NCBI RefSeq assembly: GCF_031457955.1
Contig: NZ_JAVDXN010000001.1
Location: forward strand, 372,001 to 436,000
DNA: 64,000 nt
Direction of reading: 5' to 3'
Source: Mixta sp031457955
Lineage (GTDB): Bacteria > Pseudomonadota > Gammaproteobacteria > Enterobacterales > Enterobacteriaceae
Positions 53,824 through 62,621 of this stretch are shown here, piece after piece. The position numbers and the translations under genes were made by a program. The stretch's first letter is position 1. Every line of letters begins with the position of its first letter. The notes under the pieces were generated by a model, which had not been told where the DNA came from, searched no databases, and was given only the letters and a program-made list of their open reading frames with translations.

Positions 53824-55791
53824 TTATTTAAAAGGATTGCCTTGCTTATCAATGTACTCTTTGCCAAAAGTATATGATGCATAATCCGTCAAATGACCGA
53901 CGTCACGATAAACGGGGACGCCGTTGATAACTGTTTTACAGGTGTTATCCTGACACTGCACCGTTTTAGGATCTATGATTATCAATGACGGATAGTCCTT
54001 TTTAAGTTTATCAAATAGCTGGCTGAACCATTCATTTTCATCACCCGCCCAATCCATATGGTTACAAGAATTAGGGATGTAATCTTTTCTGAGTTTTATA
54101 TGCTGAAAAAAGCAGGTCATATAGTTTTTTGGCATTGGATAAATGGTTTTTATGACAACTGGCGTTGCTTTGGATGCCACAATTATATCCAGTGCGGTTC
54201 TGAAAGAGTTTTCAATTCTATCTCTTGAGAGGGACATTGAGCGCTTGTCACCGGCATTGTTGATTATGTGATCTCCAGCGTAATTCATCCATACTTCACC
54301 AATGATTACATAGCTAAATTTTCCGGTTTTTATATTTTCATAATATTTTTTAGTATTATCATGACAGTCTTTATAGACAGTGTTTTTAAAATACCACCAG
54401 TCAAATTGATAAATGCCGGGCAGGGTTAAGCATGAAGATGTCCCCTGAACGGTGACTGAGATACGGGCATCTTTTGCAAGAACATCAAAAAAATCCCAGA
54501 AGTGATTAGAGTGAGAATCGCCTATTAGCAAAGCTTTTTTTTCAGCATTGACATCTCCTACAGTACAATTCGTATCCGCACCATCAGTATTTCCGTTAAG
54601 GCATGATTCTCTGTAAGGGGACTCATGACTCTGTAATATACTTTCAATTCGAGCGTATTCTGAACCAAAACGATTATCAAAGCCGTTTTGTTTTTCGCTA
54701 AAAGAATATAAAGCCAGAAAGAATACTGCAGGAGTTAACACCAAAAATGAAAATGATTTTGCTAATGACCACCTTATTTTTCGGCATGGCTTTTCAATGA
54801 AAATATAAGAAAAATATGCGATGACGAAGGTTAAAGAGAAAGAAAAAATTTTAATGCTCGTGTTTTCTTGTAGGCCAAGATATTTACCTGTTGCGAAAAC
54901 AGGCCAGTGCCATAAGTATACAGAGTAAGAAATAGAGCCGATAAAAACTAATGGAGGAATGGAAAGTAGACGAGTTATGACACCGCTAGCGGATATTCCT
55001 GTGAAAATAAGCGTTGCGCTAGCGAAGCTTACAATTACTGCATGATAATCAGGGTAACCTAGTACAATATTTTCTTTGGTTGCACAATAAATTATTGCTG
55101 AAATAGAAAGGGTGCCTAATAAGGAAGCGAGTTTTGGATTTAGTTTTACTCGCTCAATGTTCAATATAACAATGGCGCTGCCTAGCATAAACTCAAATAT
55201 ACGAGCGCTTAAATAATAATAGCTTTTGTTAGGGGCTTTATCAGACAAATAAAGCGCAATGCCTAACATGCCGATACTGAAAAAGATGGTGACTGTCTGT
55301 GCTTTTCTTTTTGATAGGTAGCGGTTAGCAAGAAAAAGTACGGTTGGTAATAGCAGGTACCATTGCCATTCGATTGATAATGACCATGTATGTAGTAACA
55401 ACAAATATGCGGCATCTGGTGCTGCATATCCGGTGGTTGAGCGAGAAAAATACTGGTTTGAAGTCAGTAGTGTTGTGTATTTAGCGCTTTTTGCATAATC
55501 AATGAAATCGGCAGGTAAGTAAAAAATGGCTGCAAGTAATAAAGTAAAAATCAATACCGAGATAAAGGCTGGTTGCAATCTCCATAAACGTCGAACATAA
55601 AAATCTGAAAGTGAAAATGTTCTCTTTTCCAAAGAAGAGGAAATAATGGATGTTATCAAGAAACCCGAGATAACAAAAAATATATCAACGCCAATAAAAC
55701 CAGAGGGGAATAAACTTATGCCGCCATGAAACATAATAACTAACAATACTGCAACTGCTCTTAAACCATCAATATCTGAACGATAACGCAT
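53824..55791 (-). CDS. Acyltransferase-3/SGNH membrane O-acyltransferase (OafA-like)
   Basis: 655-aa two-domain protein. The N-terminal acyltransferase-3 domain (about 5-340) has ten or so helices, with RSDIDGLRAVAVLLVIMFH at the start and FIGVDIFFVISGFLIT. The C-terminal periplasmic SGNH domain (about 390-655) has GDSHSNH (Ser426) and a C-terminal DVGHLTDYAS His block. Such fusions O-acetylate surface polysaccharide, LPS O-antigen or peptidoglycan. Composition is clearly AT-rich, so it is probably acquired. Start ATG at 55791 rather than the preceding TTG. No glycan cluster is adjacent; the acceptor is unknown. Confidence 0.88.
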   Translation of the reverse strand: MRYRSDIDGLRAVAVLLVIMFHGGISLFPSGFIGVDIFFVISGFLITSIISSSLEKRTFSLSDFYVRRLWRLQPAFISVLIFTLLLAAIFYLPADFIDYAKSAKYTTLLTSNQYFSRSTTGYAAPDAAYLLLLHTWSLSIEWQWYLLLPTVLFLANRYLSKRKAQTVTIFFSIGMLGIALYLSDKAPNKSYYYLSARIFEFMLGSAIVILNIERVKLNPKLASLLGTLSISAIIYCATKENIVLGYPDYHAVIVSFASATLIFTGISASGVITRLLSIPPLVFIGSISYSVYLWHWPVFATGKYLGLQENTSIKIFSFSLTFVIAYFSYIFIEKPCRKIRWSLAKSFSFLVLTPAVFFLALYSFSEKQNGFDNRFGSEYARIESILQSHESPYRESCLNGNTDGADTNCTVGDVNAEKKALLIGDSHSNHFWDFFDVLAKDARISVTVQGTSSCLTLPGIYQFDWWYFKNTVYKDCHDNTKKYYENIKTGKFSYVIIGEVWMNYAGDHIINNAGDKRSMSLSRDRIENSFRTALDIIVASKATPVVIKTIYPMPKNYMTCFFQHIKLRKDYIPNSCNHMDWAGDENEWFSQLFDKLKKDYPSLIIIDPKTVQCQDNTCKTVINGVPVYRDVGHLTDYASYTFGKEYIDKQGNPFK

Positions 55792-55818
55792 CAAATTGCC
55801 TTGTATAGCTTTCTTATT

Positions 55819-55838
55819 AATAAAACCCCTACGGGGTT
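55819..55838 (-). terminator. Short intrinsic terminator upstream of the acyltransferase
   Basis: On the minus strand AACCCC-GTA-GGGGTT is followed by TTATTA. It probably ends the transcript of the 63-aa membrane protein before the acyltransferase gene. Confidence 0.6.
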
Positions 55839-55994
55839 GCTTACATACGCTGATTTTACCAGTCTCTTATCTAAAACTGAAGTTAACTCCCTCTCCTGTG
55901 TTCATCTGACAAAGCAAGGTTATCTCATTGATGGCTTATTGTGTTCCTACCGCTACCAGAACCTTCTCCTGTAACTCTGACCGTGGAGCAGCTT

Positions 55995-56186
55995 CTATCG
56001 ATTTGGTGCAGCTGGCCACTTTATAAAGGCAAAAACATAAAGCATAATGAAATGCAGTCCGGGCATGGACAGAAAGAGTGCCATTTTCCAGTCGAAGCCC
56101 GCTTTCTGAGCCATGCGATAGCAAGGAACGAAAGTGATTAACCAGATTATTAGCGAAAGCGCTGCCAGCGGGTTGGGCTTTTCCAT
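55995..56186 (-). CDS. Small two-helix membrane protein, unknown
   Basis: 63-aa hydrophobic protein beginning MEKPNPLAALSLIIWLITFV. Two membrane segments (about 8-24 and 37-54) are separated by RMAQKAGFDWKM. The strong AGGAG 9 bp before the ATG supports a real gene. I do not recognise the family. It is flanked by non-coding stretches: 55839-55994 and 56187-56531 show no other gene. Confidence 0.7.
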   Translation of the reverse strand: MEKPNPLAALSLIIWLITFVPCYRMAQKAGFDWKMALFLSMPGLHFIMLYVFAFIKWPAAPNR

Positions 56187-56531
56187 TGAAATGTCTCCTG
56201 AAATGATTTACAGAAGGTATCGGCAGCGAGCCAAAATTATTTAGGCGGATTATATCGCCTGTAATCAACGCCCGACTTAAAAATAAGCGACTAGTATTCA
56301 CTAAGAATAAAGCACTGTTATCAGGATTGTAATAAAGCAGTAGTACGGGAAAGCCGCTCATTTCCACTATTATGAAAATTGATAATGCCTGATCCAGCCG
56401 CTTAGCCTGGCTTTCTCGCTAGGAATTTTCTTAGTTACACAAATTCGCTATACGCCGATCGCAAGCGCGAAAACAGCGCCTATACTAGGTGCGCAGATAA
56501 CAAGAGACGCAGACACATCGGAAGGGGCGCT

Positions 56532-56660
56532 ATGAAAAAAGTATTAATGCTGGTGGTCTGTTTATATCTTACCGGGTGTTCATGGGGCGTGGCGTCGTTG
56601 ATTCCCGCCTCGGATGTCTGTCCAAACGGACGGGATGGTATCACCGGTCAGTGCCGCTAA
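56532..56660 (+). CDS. Small 42-aa lipoprotein, unknown
   Basis: ATG at 56532 after GAAGGGG. The product MKKVLMLVVCLYLTGCSWGV and on is a signal peptide with lipobox LTGC (Cys16), then only about 26 residues with two further Cys. Serine at +2 suggests the outer membrane. A TATACT -10-like hexamer lies about 50 bp upstream. Too short for most gene finders; family unknown. Confidence 0.65.
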   Translation: MKKVLMLVVCLYLTGCSWGVASLIPASDVCPNGRDGITGQCR

Positions 56661-56687
56661 CGGCAAGCCTGGCCGCGTTGCACCAGG

Positions 56688-56711
56688 TACCGCCATCAAA
56701 CGATGGCGGTA
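56688..56711. repeat. Perfect hairpin between the lipoprotein gene and arsC
   Basis: TACCGCCATC-AAAC-GATGGCGGTA, a perfect 10-bp stem between convergent genes, without a T-run. A possible bidirectional transcription-end structure. Confidence 0.6.
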
Positions 56712-56724
56712 CGCCAGATCTCCG

Positions 56725-57147
56725 CTATTTTACGCGCTTGTCTGACGCGTCAATGATCAGTTCTCCATTCTCTTTAGCAAACATGCCCTGTTGCGGATTG
56801 GGTAGAATATCCAGCGCTTTTTCCATTGGCCGACAGAGCCGGGTGCCCAGCGGCGTCACCACAATCGGACGATTAATCAGTAACGGATATTGCACCATAA
56901 ACGCGATAAGCTGCTCATCGCTAAACCGATCTTCCTCCAGCCCCAGCGTGGCATAAGGCTCGACGTTGTTGCGTAACAGGTCGCGCGCGCCGATGCCCAT
57001 ATCCGCCAGCAGCGTTTTTAGCTCGTCCTGCGAAGGCGGCGTCTCAAGATAGTGAACAATGCGTGGCTCCTCGCCGCTGTTGCGAATCAGCGCCAGGGTG
57101 TTACGTGAGGTTCCGCATTTTGGGTTGTGATAAATAGTGATAGTCAT
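56725..57147 (-). CDS. arsC: Arsenate reductase (glutaredoxin-dependent)
   Basis: 140-aa ArsC/Spx-fold reductase turning arsenate into arsenite. The catalytic Cys11 is in IYHNPKCGTSRNTL, with the Arg cluster in LLINRPIVVTPLGTRLCRP. Length matches the plasmid R773 type (141). It follows arsB by 30 bp. Confidence 0.95.
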   Translation of the reverse strand: MTITIYHNPKCGTSRNTLALIRNSGEEPRIVHYLETPPSQDELKTLLADMGIGARDLLRNNVEPYATLGLEEDRFSDEQLIAFMVQYPLLINRPIVVTPLGTRLCRPMEKALDILPNPQQGMFAKENGELIIDASDKRVK

Positions 57148-57177
57148 TAGCGTGTCTCAAAACCAGGGAAGGGCCGA

Positions 57178-58461
57178 TTATAACGACAGCCACAGCGCCA
57201 GCGCGATAAGCGTCACCAGTAAAACCGGCAGCGTCATCACTAAACCCACGCGAAAGTAGTAGCCCCAACTGATGCGAATATCCTTTTGCGCTAATACATG
57301 CAGCCACAACAGCGTCGCCAGGCTGCCAATCGGGGTAATTTTAGGACCGAGATCGCAGCCGATAATATTGGCGTAAATCATCGCTTCTTTAATCACGCCG
57401 TGCGCCTCGCTGGCATGAATGGATAGCGCGCCGATTAACACCGTTGGCAAATTATTCATCACCGAGGACAGCGCCGCCGTCAGCAGGCCGGTGCCCAGCG
57501 TGGCTATCCAGATCCCCTGATGCGCCAGCTGACTGAGCAGGGCAGACAAAAAGCCGGTCAGGCCAGCGTTACGCAGCCCGTAAACCACCAGGTACATGCC
57601 CAGAGAGAAAATCACAATTTGCCACGGCGCGCCGCGTAATACTTTGCCGGTATCAATGACCTTTCCGAGCCGCGCAATCAGCCAGAGGATAAACGCAGCT
57701 ACCGCCGCGACCAGGCTCACCGGCACACCGCGCGGCTCCAGAACAAAAAAGCCGACCAGCAGGATTGCCAGCACCATCCAGCCCGCTTTAAAAGTGCGTG
57801 GATCGCGGATGGCCTCGCGGGGCGTTTTCAACCGTGCCGTATCATAAGCAGCGGGTATATCGCGGCGGAAAAAGAGATGCAGCATCGCCAGGCTGGCGGC
57901 AATGGCGGCCAGATCAACCGGCACCATAACCTGCGCGTAATCTTTAAAGCCGAGGTGGAAATAGTCCGCCGTGACGATATTTACCAGGTTCGAAACCACC
58001 AGCGGCAGGCTGGCGGTATCGGCAATAAAGCCAGCGGCCATGACGAAAGCCAGTGTGGAAGCGCGACTAAAGCCCAGTGCCATCAGCATCGCGATCACAA
58101 TCGGCGTCAGAATCAGCGCCGCGCCATCATTAGCAAACAGCGCCGCCACGCAGGCACCCAGCAAAATAATCAGCGTAAATAGCCGTTTTCCATGGCCTTT
58201 GCCGCTGCGCGCCACGTGCAGCGCCGCCCATTCAAAAAAGCCGCTCTCATCCAGCAGCAGGCTGATAATGATGATGGCGATAAAGGTGGCCGTCGCGTTC
58301 CAGACAATCTGCCAGACGGTAGCAATATCGCTGAGGCTGACCGCGCCGCTCAGTAACGCCAGCGCGGCGCCAAGAGAGGCGCTCCAGCCAATTTGCAGGC
58401 CGCGCGGCTGCCAGATAACCAAAACAAGCGTAAAAATGAAAATTGCACCGGCCAAAAGCAT
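57178..58461 (-). CDS. arsB: Arsenite efflux transporter ArsB
   Basis: 427-aa arsenite/antimonite:H+ antiporter with about 12 membrane segments. It starts MLLAGAIFIFTLVLVIWQP at 58461 with GGAGG 4 bp before, and keeps the family blocks FANDGAALILTPIVIAML, RGAPWQIVIFSLGMYLVVYG and GCDLGPKITPIGSLATLLW. It forms an operon with arsC; no arsR repressor gene is next to it. Confidence 0.95.
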   Translation of the reverse strand: MLLAGAIFIFTLVLVIWQPRGLQIGWSASLGAALALLSGAVSLSDIATVWQIVWNATATFIAIIIISLLLDESGFFEWAALHVARSGKGHGKRLFTLIILLGACVAALFANDGAALILTPIVIAMLMALGFSRASTLAFVMAAGFIADTASLPLVVSNLVNIVTADYFHLGFKDYAQVMVPVDLAAIAASLAMLHLFFRRDIPAAYDTARLKTPREAIRDPRTFKAGWMVLAILLVGFFVLEPRGVPVSLVAAVAAFILWLIARLGKVIDTGKVLRGAPWQIVIFSLGMYLVVYGLRNAGLTGFLSALLSQLAHQGIWIATLGTGLLTAALSSVMNNLPTVLIGALSIHASEAHGVIKEAMIYANIIGCDLGPKITPIGSLATLLWLHVLAQKDIRISWGYYFRVGLVMTLPVLLVTLIALALWLSL

Positions 58462-58509
58462 GGCACCTCCGTGGTAAAAAAGTTGACAGCAAGTACAGCA
58501 GCGAACGGC

Positions 58510-58576
58510 AAAAAAACAGCCCCGTCTCTGTAAACCCACCTCGATAGCGTAAGGCGCGGAACAGGAACGGGGCTGT
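58510..58576 (-). terminator. Long-loop terminator after the 85-aa gene
   Basis: On the minus strand ACAGCCCCGT and ACGGGGCTGT form a 10-bp stem with a 41-nt loop, followed by a T-run. It lies 40 bp downstream of the unknown gene and upstream of arsB. Confidence 0.7.
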
Positions 58577-58615
58577 CAGACAGAGAGCTCAGCCCGATAT
58601 CGCGTGACGTGAAGC

Positions 58616-58873
58616 CTAATCGCGGGAAATAAAAATAATATGCGAAGGCGTTTCGCTCATCAGCAACATCTCCTCCGCCTCGCCGCTGGCGGAAACAAAG
58701 GTCACGGTATCGCCCTGGGTGAGCTCCTCAAACGCTTCGGCGGGCTGCGTCGCCTTTAATATCTCAAAATGGCTGCGTGGGGATGCATCTTCTCCTGCTG
58801 GCTGCTCGGTAAAATAGTTGCCGGTAAAGGCATATTCCGGATGGTCTTTAATGTGCAGTTGAACAGAGGGCAT
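58616..58873 (-). CDS. Small hypothetical protein, 85 aa
   Basis: Acidic soluble protein starting MPSVQLHIKDHPEYAFTGNY. A strong AGGAGG precedes the ATG and a terminator follows, so the gene is real and monocistronic. There are no Cys residues, membrane segments or recognised motifs. Function unknown; not obviously linked to the neighbouring arsBC. Confidence 0.75.
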   Translation of the reverse strand: MPSVQLHIKDHPEYAFTGNYFTEQPAGEDASPRSHFEILKATQPAEAFEELTQGDTVTFVSASGEAEEMLLMSETPSHIIFISRD

Positions 58874-58951
58874 AACTCCTCCTGATTACCGTGGTCAGAA
58901 TTATCAGCCTAAACCCAGTTATTCAGTTTGCCATTTGCCGGAGATAAAAGA

Positions 58952-58989
58952 GCCGCTGATTAAGATTTATCTTAATCTGCCGCAGCGGC
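58952..58989. repeat. Nested palindrome upstream of the Cys-rich small gene
   Basis: GATTAAGAT-TT-ATCTTAATC, a perfect 9-bp stem, sits inside GCCGCT / AGCGGC arms. It lies between the divergent 85-aa and 59-aa genes and could be an operator or an RNA hairpin. Confidence 0.5.
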
Positions 58990-59141
58990 AAAACGCGTCA
59001 GCCCTGACATGGCAACTTTGCCTGACAATTATAGATATATATATGCAATTTTAATCGGGATGGATGCTTGTTAAAGCATCAGTTAAGCGTAGGCTTAAGG
59101 CACGTCGAAAATGTACGAGGTCTTATCAATATGAGGTAATC

Positions 59142-59321
59142 ATGTATTCACTCCGGTTCTGTTGTCCCCTCTGCGGGAGCAACAAATTCATTTTCACCTG
59201 TCAGTCAAATGCTAAAAAAACCCGTCACGGAGCCAGCTGCGCCTGCTGTCAACGTCCTCTCACCATCGCTTCCTGTCTTGCTGCCGCGGCAAATAGTCCG
59301 CAGTGGGCTAAAAGCTTTTAA
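59142..59321 (+). CDS. Small Cys-rich zinc-ribbon-like protein, 59 aa
   Basis: Starts MYSLRFCCPLCGSNKFIFTC. It has CPLC near the N-terminus and CACC near residue 35, the spacing of a zinc ribbon, with basic residues between. GAGG lies 6 bp before the ATG at 59142; an in-frame ATG 78 bp upstream adds only a low-complexity basic stretch. A hairpin (GATGCTT / AAGCATC) is in the leader near 59062. Family not recognised with certainty; single-domain zinc ribbons often bind nucleic acid. Confidence 0.65.
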   Translation: MYSLRFCCPLCGSNKFIFTCQSNAKKTRHGASCACCQRPLTIASCLAAAANSPQWAKSF

Positions 59322-59338
59322 CTTTAAACTGTGACATT

Positions 59339-59414
59339 ACGGGCGTGGTATAAGCGGCGATTACACCAGCCGTACCGGCTGAAGATGCGGGTTCGAGTCC
59401 TGCTGCCCGTTCCA
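59339..59414 (+). tRNA. tRNA-like element, possible pseudo-tRNA
   Basis: A 76-nt segment folds as a cloverleaf: 7-bp acceptor (ACGGGCG / TGCCCGT, last pair G-U), T-arm GCGGG-TTCGAGT-CCTGC with a fully canonical loop, 3-bp D-stem with GG in the loop, and encoded CCA after U73. The anticodon arm is abnormal: CCAGC / GCTG pairs enclose CGTACCG, so the place of U33 is G and the triplet would be UAC. U73 and the AAGCGG D-loop recall tRNA-Cys. It may be a decayed tRNA or a tRNA-like RNA with another role. Confidence 0.45.
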
Positions 59415-59777
59415 GTCTGAATCATTTTGTCAGCCAGCCTGGCTGCAAACCGGTTTATTTCATAAACATAAGCGCAATGTTAATTTTCTGATGCTCACAT
59501 GCTGCTTCGTTGATAAACGGGCAGGCAGTCGCGGCAACGAAACCGATAAAACGCCCTGAATAGCACGCAATGAGGGCCGCTGGCGCGTCTGCCATACGGC
59601 CTCACGTTGCCTTTTCTGATAGAATCTCATGCGCAGACCTTTCTCTCTCCTGTCGAATTCCGGCTATGGTTGCGGTGCTGCTGGCTTTGACCCCGTTACG
59701 CCTTATTAAAGCGCTTAAATCAACGCGTCGGGGTTTGTGTTGTTTGGTTTCGGATAGGTTATTTTTGTAGGTCTTTT
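59415..59777. other. Intergenic region with no gene seen
   Basis: 363 bp between the tRNA-like element and the amino-acid transporter. A weak CAGCC / GGCTG hairpin lies just after the tRNA-like end. No open frame with a ribosome site is convincing; the promoter of the transporter should be in the right half. Confidence 0.5.
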
Positions 59778-61007
59778 ATGAAACAGCAGGGTTGGAAACT
59801 CCAGGATACGGTCTGGACGTTAGGTTTGTATGGCACCACGGTGGGCGCGGGCACGCTTTTTTTGCCGATTGAGATTGGCACGCGCGGCCCGGTTATTTTT
59901 ATTATTATGCTGCTGCTGGGATTACCGCTCTCACTGCTGCCGCATCTGGTGCTGGGGCGCGTCTATATGAGCGAAGCCACGCCGCAGCGCTTGCCTGCGC
60001 TCAGTAGCTGGTTTGGGCCGCGCGGTGACTGGCTGATGACGCTGCTTTATTGTGTGGCTTTCTATCCAGTGATGCTGGTTTATGGGATTTCGCTGGTTAA
60101 TGCGCTGGATAACTTTCTGGTAGAACACCTTCACCTTGCCAGCCTCAACAAAGGGCTGCTTACCCTGCTGTGTATGATTGTGCTGTTCGGCATTCTCAGC
60201 AAAGGGCGTAGCAAAGTGGTGGGCACATTAGGCACGCTGGCGTTGCCTTTTGCCATCGCCATTATTGCGATTGCCGCCGTACAGATCCCGCACTGGCGCT
60301 GGAGTAACGTTACCGATGCGCTGGATGCGCTGCCCGACGCCTCTGTTGAAAACACCTTTAAAAATATCTGGCTGACGTTGCCGCTTATTACCTTCTCTTT
60401 TTGCTGTGCGCCGATTATCTCTCCGCTGGTGGCCGATTATCAGGAATCGCGCGATAAGCTGCAGGTTTACCGGGTAATCAAAGTGGCCTATCTGGCGATA
60501 TTTTTCAGCATTATCTTTTTCGTGTTCAGTTGCGTATTGAGCATTCCACACACGACATTTATTGAGGCGAAAGAGAAAAACCTGAACGTGCTGTCGGTTA
60601 TTTCTTCTCCAGGCGGCGCGGGGATACTGTTTTATGTCGCGCCTTTTATCGCCATTGTCGGCATGACAAAATCCTTTCTCGGCGTTTCGTTATCGGTTAC
60701 GGAAACCTTCAGCGACTTTACCGTCAGGCTGTTTAACTGCCGCAGCGATAAAGGCCGCAAATACAGCCAGGCGGCAGCGATGCTGGTCATGTATGGCGTC
60801 ACTTCGTTGATCGTTTATGAAAATCCAAACGTGATCACGTTAATTGAGGCATTTTGCGGCCCGCTGATCGCCATTATTCTGTTTCTGATCCCCGCGTGGC
60901 TGATTTATAACAAGCCGTCGCTGGCGTTTCTGCGCGGTGGCAAGGCACTGGCGATTTTAGCTGGCGGGATTGCCACGCTTTCCGCGCTGCTCTATTCAAT
61001 GATCTGA
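59778..61007 (+). CDS. HAAAP-family amino acid permease (SdaC/YhjV-like)
   Basis: 409-aa inner-membrane protein with about 11 helices. The hallmark TTVGAGTLFLPIEIGTRGP near residue 20 is shared by the hydroxy/aromatic amino acid permeases SdaC, TdcC, YhaO and YhjV. ITFSFCCAPIISPLVADYQ and KSFLGVSLSVTETFSDF are further family blocks. These are proton or sodium symporters for serine, threonine or aromatic amino acids; the substrate cannot be chosen from sequence alone. Monocistronic. Confidence 0.87.
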   Translation: MKQQGWKLQDTVWTLGLYGTTVGAGTLFLPIEIGTRGPVIFIIMLLLGLPLSLLPHLVLGRVYMSEATPQRLPALSSWFGPRGDWLMTLLYCVAFYPVMLVYGISLVNALDNFLVEHLHLASLNKGLLTLLCMIVLFGILSKGRSKVVGTLGTLALPFAIAIIAIAAVQIPHWRWSNVTDALDALPDASVENTFKNIWLTLPLITFSFCCAPIISPLVADYQESRDKLQVYRVIKVAYLAIFFSIIFFVFSCVLSIPHTTFIEAKEKNLNVLSVISSPGGAGILFYVAPFIAIVGMTKSFLGVSLSVTETFSDFTVRLFNCRSDKGRKYSQAAAMLVMYGVTSLIVYENPNVITLIEAFCGPLIAIILFLIPAWLIYNKPSLAFLRGGKALAILAGGIATLSALLYSMI

Positions 61008-61055
61008 TCGCGCTGCGGGACGTGAGGGGATGCGTTCCGCCGTGAGGTTCGGTTA

Positions 61056-62621
61056 TTACGTCAGAGAGGCGGCGGCGTTGCTTATCGCCTGGTTGCGGCC
61101 ACTATGCTTGGCCTGATAGAGCGCATGGTCGGCGCCTTCTTTAATGCGCTGCGCATCCTGTGCGGCATCGCTGCCGACCAGCACAAAGCAGCCCGCACTC
61201 AGCGTGACGACCCCCTCGGCCAGCTCGGTGCTTTCATGGGGAATCGCCGCTTCGCGCACCGCGTCCACCGCCGTTTGCGCAATGCGCAAGGCGGCATCAA
61301 GCGTGGCGTCGGGCAGAACAATCGCAAACTCCTCGCCGCCGTAACGCGCAATTAAATCCGTTTGCCGCAGCGGCAGATTTTTTAACGCGTCGCCTACGCG
61401 GCGCAGGCAGTTATCGCCCGCCACGTGCCCGTAAGTGTCGTTGTAGCGTTTGAAAAAATCGATATCCATCATAATTAATCCCACTGGCCTGCCGCTGATG
61501 GACGAACGCTTCAGGCTTTGCGCCAGAAAAACGTCAAACTGACGCCGGTTCGCCAGCGCGGTCAGGCCATCCAGCATAGCCAGCGCCTGCAAACTCTGAT
61601 TGATGGTGGTCAGCTCATCGCGCAGTGTGGTCAGCTCCACCTGGTTTTCTACATTCGTTCGTACCTGGCGCAGCACCACCGCGCCGATCAAAATAATGAT
61701 CAGCAGCAGCGTGCCGTTCAGCACCAGATCCGGCATGCTGTCATGTACCCATTGCGACCAGAGCGCGGATTTATCAAAACCGGCCGCCACAATCAGCGGA
61801 TATTGCCCGGAACGCGCATAGCCGAAGATACGGACCTTGTTGTCCAGCGCCGAGTTCCAGGTGCCTTTGCCGCGATCCGCACGCACCAGCTGCGTGGTAA
61901 ATAAGGGGCTGGCTGAGAGGCTGCGATTGATAAACGAGTCGGGGAACGGACGCACATACAGGGCGGTGCCGTCGTCCAGCAGCAGCGCCAGCAGATCGCC
62001 ATCGCCCATTTCAAAATAGCTGTAGAAGCGGCGAAAAGAGTCAACCCGCACCGTGGCCAGTGCGACGCCCGCGAAACTACCGGCCGCATCGTTCAGGCGC
62101 ATTGAAACCGGGATCACCAAATCGCCGGTTAACCGACTGCGGATCACATGACCGATATGCAGGCTGCCATGACGATTTGCCCGATGATAGATAAAATATT
62201 CCCGATCGGCATTATTCATATTGGCTGGCGTGTTCGCAGCGGCGGTGGCTACCCAGTTTCCCTGCGCATCATAGACAAACAGGCCGTTAAGATGCGGCAG
62301 GCCGCTTTTCATTTCTGTCAGCACCGCGCTGAGCGCCGCTTTATTTACCGCTGCCGGGCCGTCGGGCGGAATATCGCGCTGAATCGCACGCAGCGTGATC
62401 TCCGTTTGTAAAAAGGTATCTTCCGCCTGACGCGCCTGCGAAACCGAGAGGTTAACCGCGCTGCTTTCAGTATCCTGCAGTTTGCGCGCCCAGGAGCGAT
62501 CGAGCGTCCAGGCGCTGACCACCAGCACCGCCGTCAACAGCAGCAGCATAAATATCGCCATGGTTCTGCCAAGCGAAGAGTGCAAAACAAACGCGCCGGA
62601 AAGTTTCTCGCTAATTTTCAT
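61056..62621 (-). CDS. Membrane diguanylate cyclase with CACHE-like sensor
   Basis: 521-aa protein making the second messenger c-di-GMP. One N-terminal helix (about 22-40), a periplasmic double-CACHE-like sensor (about 45-285, with FVYDAQGNWVATAAAN and GDLVIPVSMRLND), a second helix (about 298-318), a short coiled coil and a GGDEF domain. The active loop is RYGGEEF (GGEEF 428-432) with an intact RxxD product-inhibition site (RQTD) before it, so it should be active and feedback-controlled. The Met at 62621 is chosen as start. Ligand unknown. Confidence 0.9.
   Translation of the reverse strand: MKISEKLSGAFVLHSSLGRTMAIFMLLLLTAVLVVSAWTLDRSWARKLQDTESSAVNLSVSQARQAEDTFLQTEITLRAIQRDIPPDGPAAVNKAALSAVLTEMKSGLPHLNGLFVYDAQGNWVATAAANTPANMNNADREYFIYHRANRHGSLHIGHVIRSRLTGDLVIPVSMRLNDAAGSFAGVALATVRVDSFRRFYSYFEMGDGDLLALLLDDGTALYVRPFPDSFINRSLSASPLFTTQLVRADRGKGTWNSALDNKVRIFGYARSGQYPLIVAAGFDKSALWSQWVHDSMPDLVLNGTLLLIIILIGAVVLRQVRTNVENQVELTTLRDELTTINQSLQALAMLDGLTALANRRQFDVFLAQSLKRSSISGRPVGLIMMDIDFFKRYNDTYGHVAGDNCLRRVGDALKNLPLRQTDLIARYGGEEFAIVLPDATLDAALRIAQTAVDAVREAAIPHESTELAEGVVTLSAGCFVLVGSDAAQDAQRIKEGADHALYQAKHSGRNQAISNAAASLT

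Noticed and set aside
55936..56367. 143-codon minus-strand frame overlapping the 63-aa membrane protein
   Set aside because: It lacks a ribosome site and family pattern, while the overlapping 63-aa frame has a strong Shine-Dalgarno and clear membrane helices.
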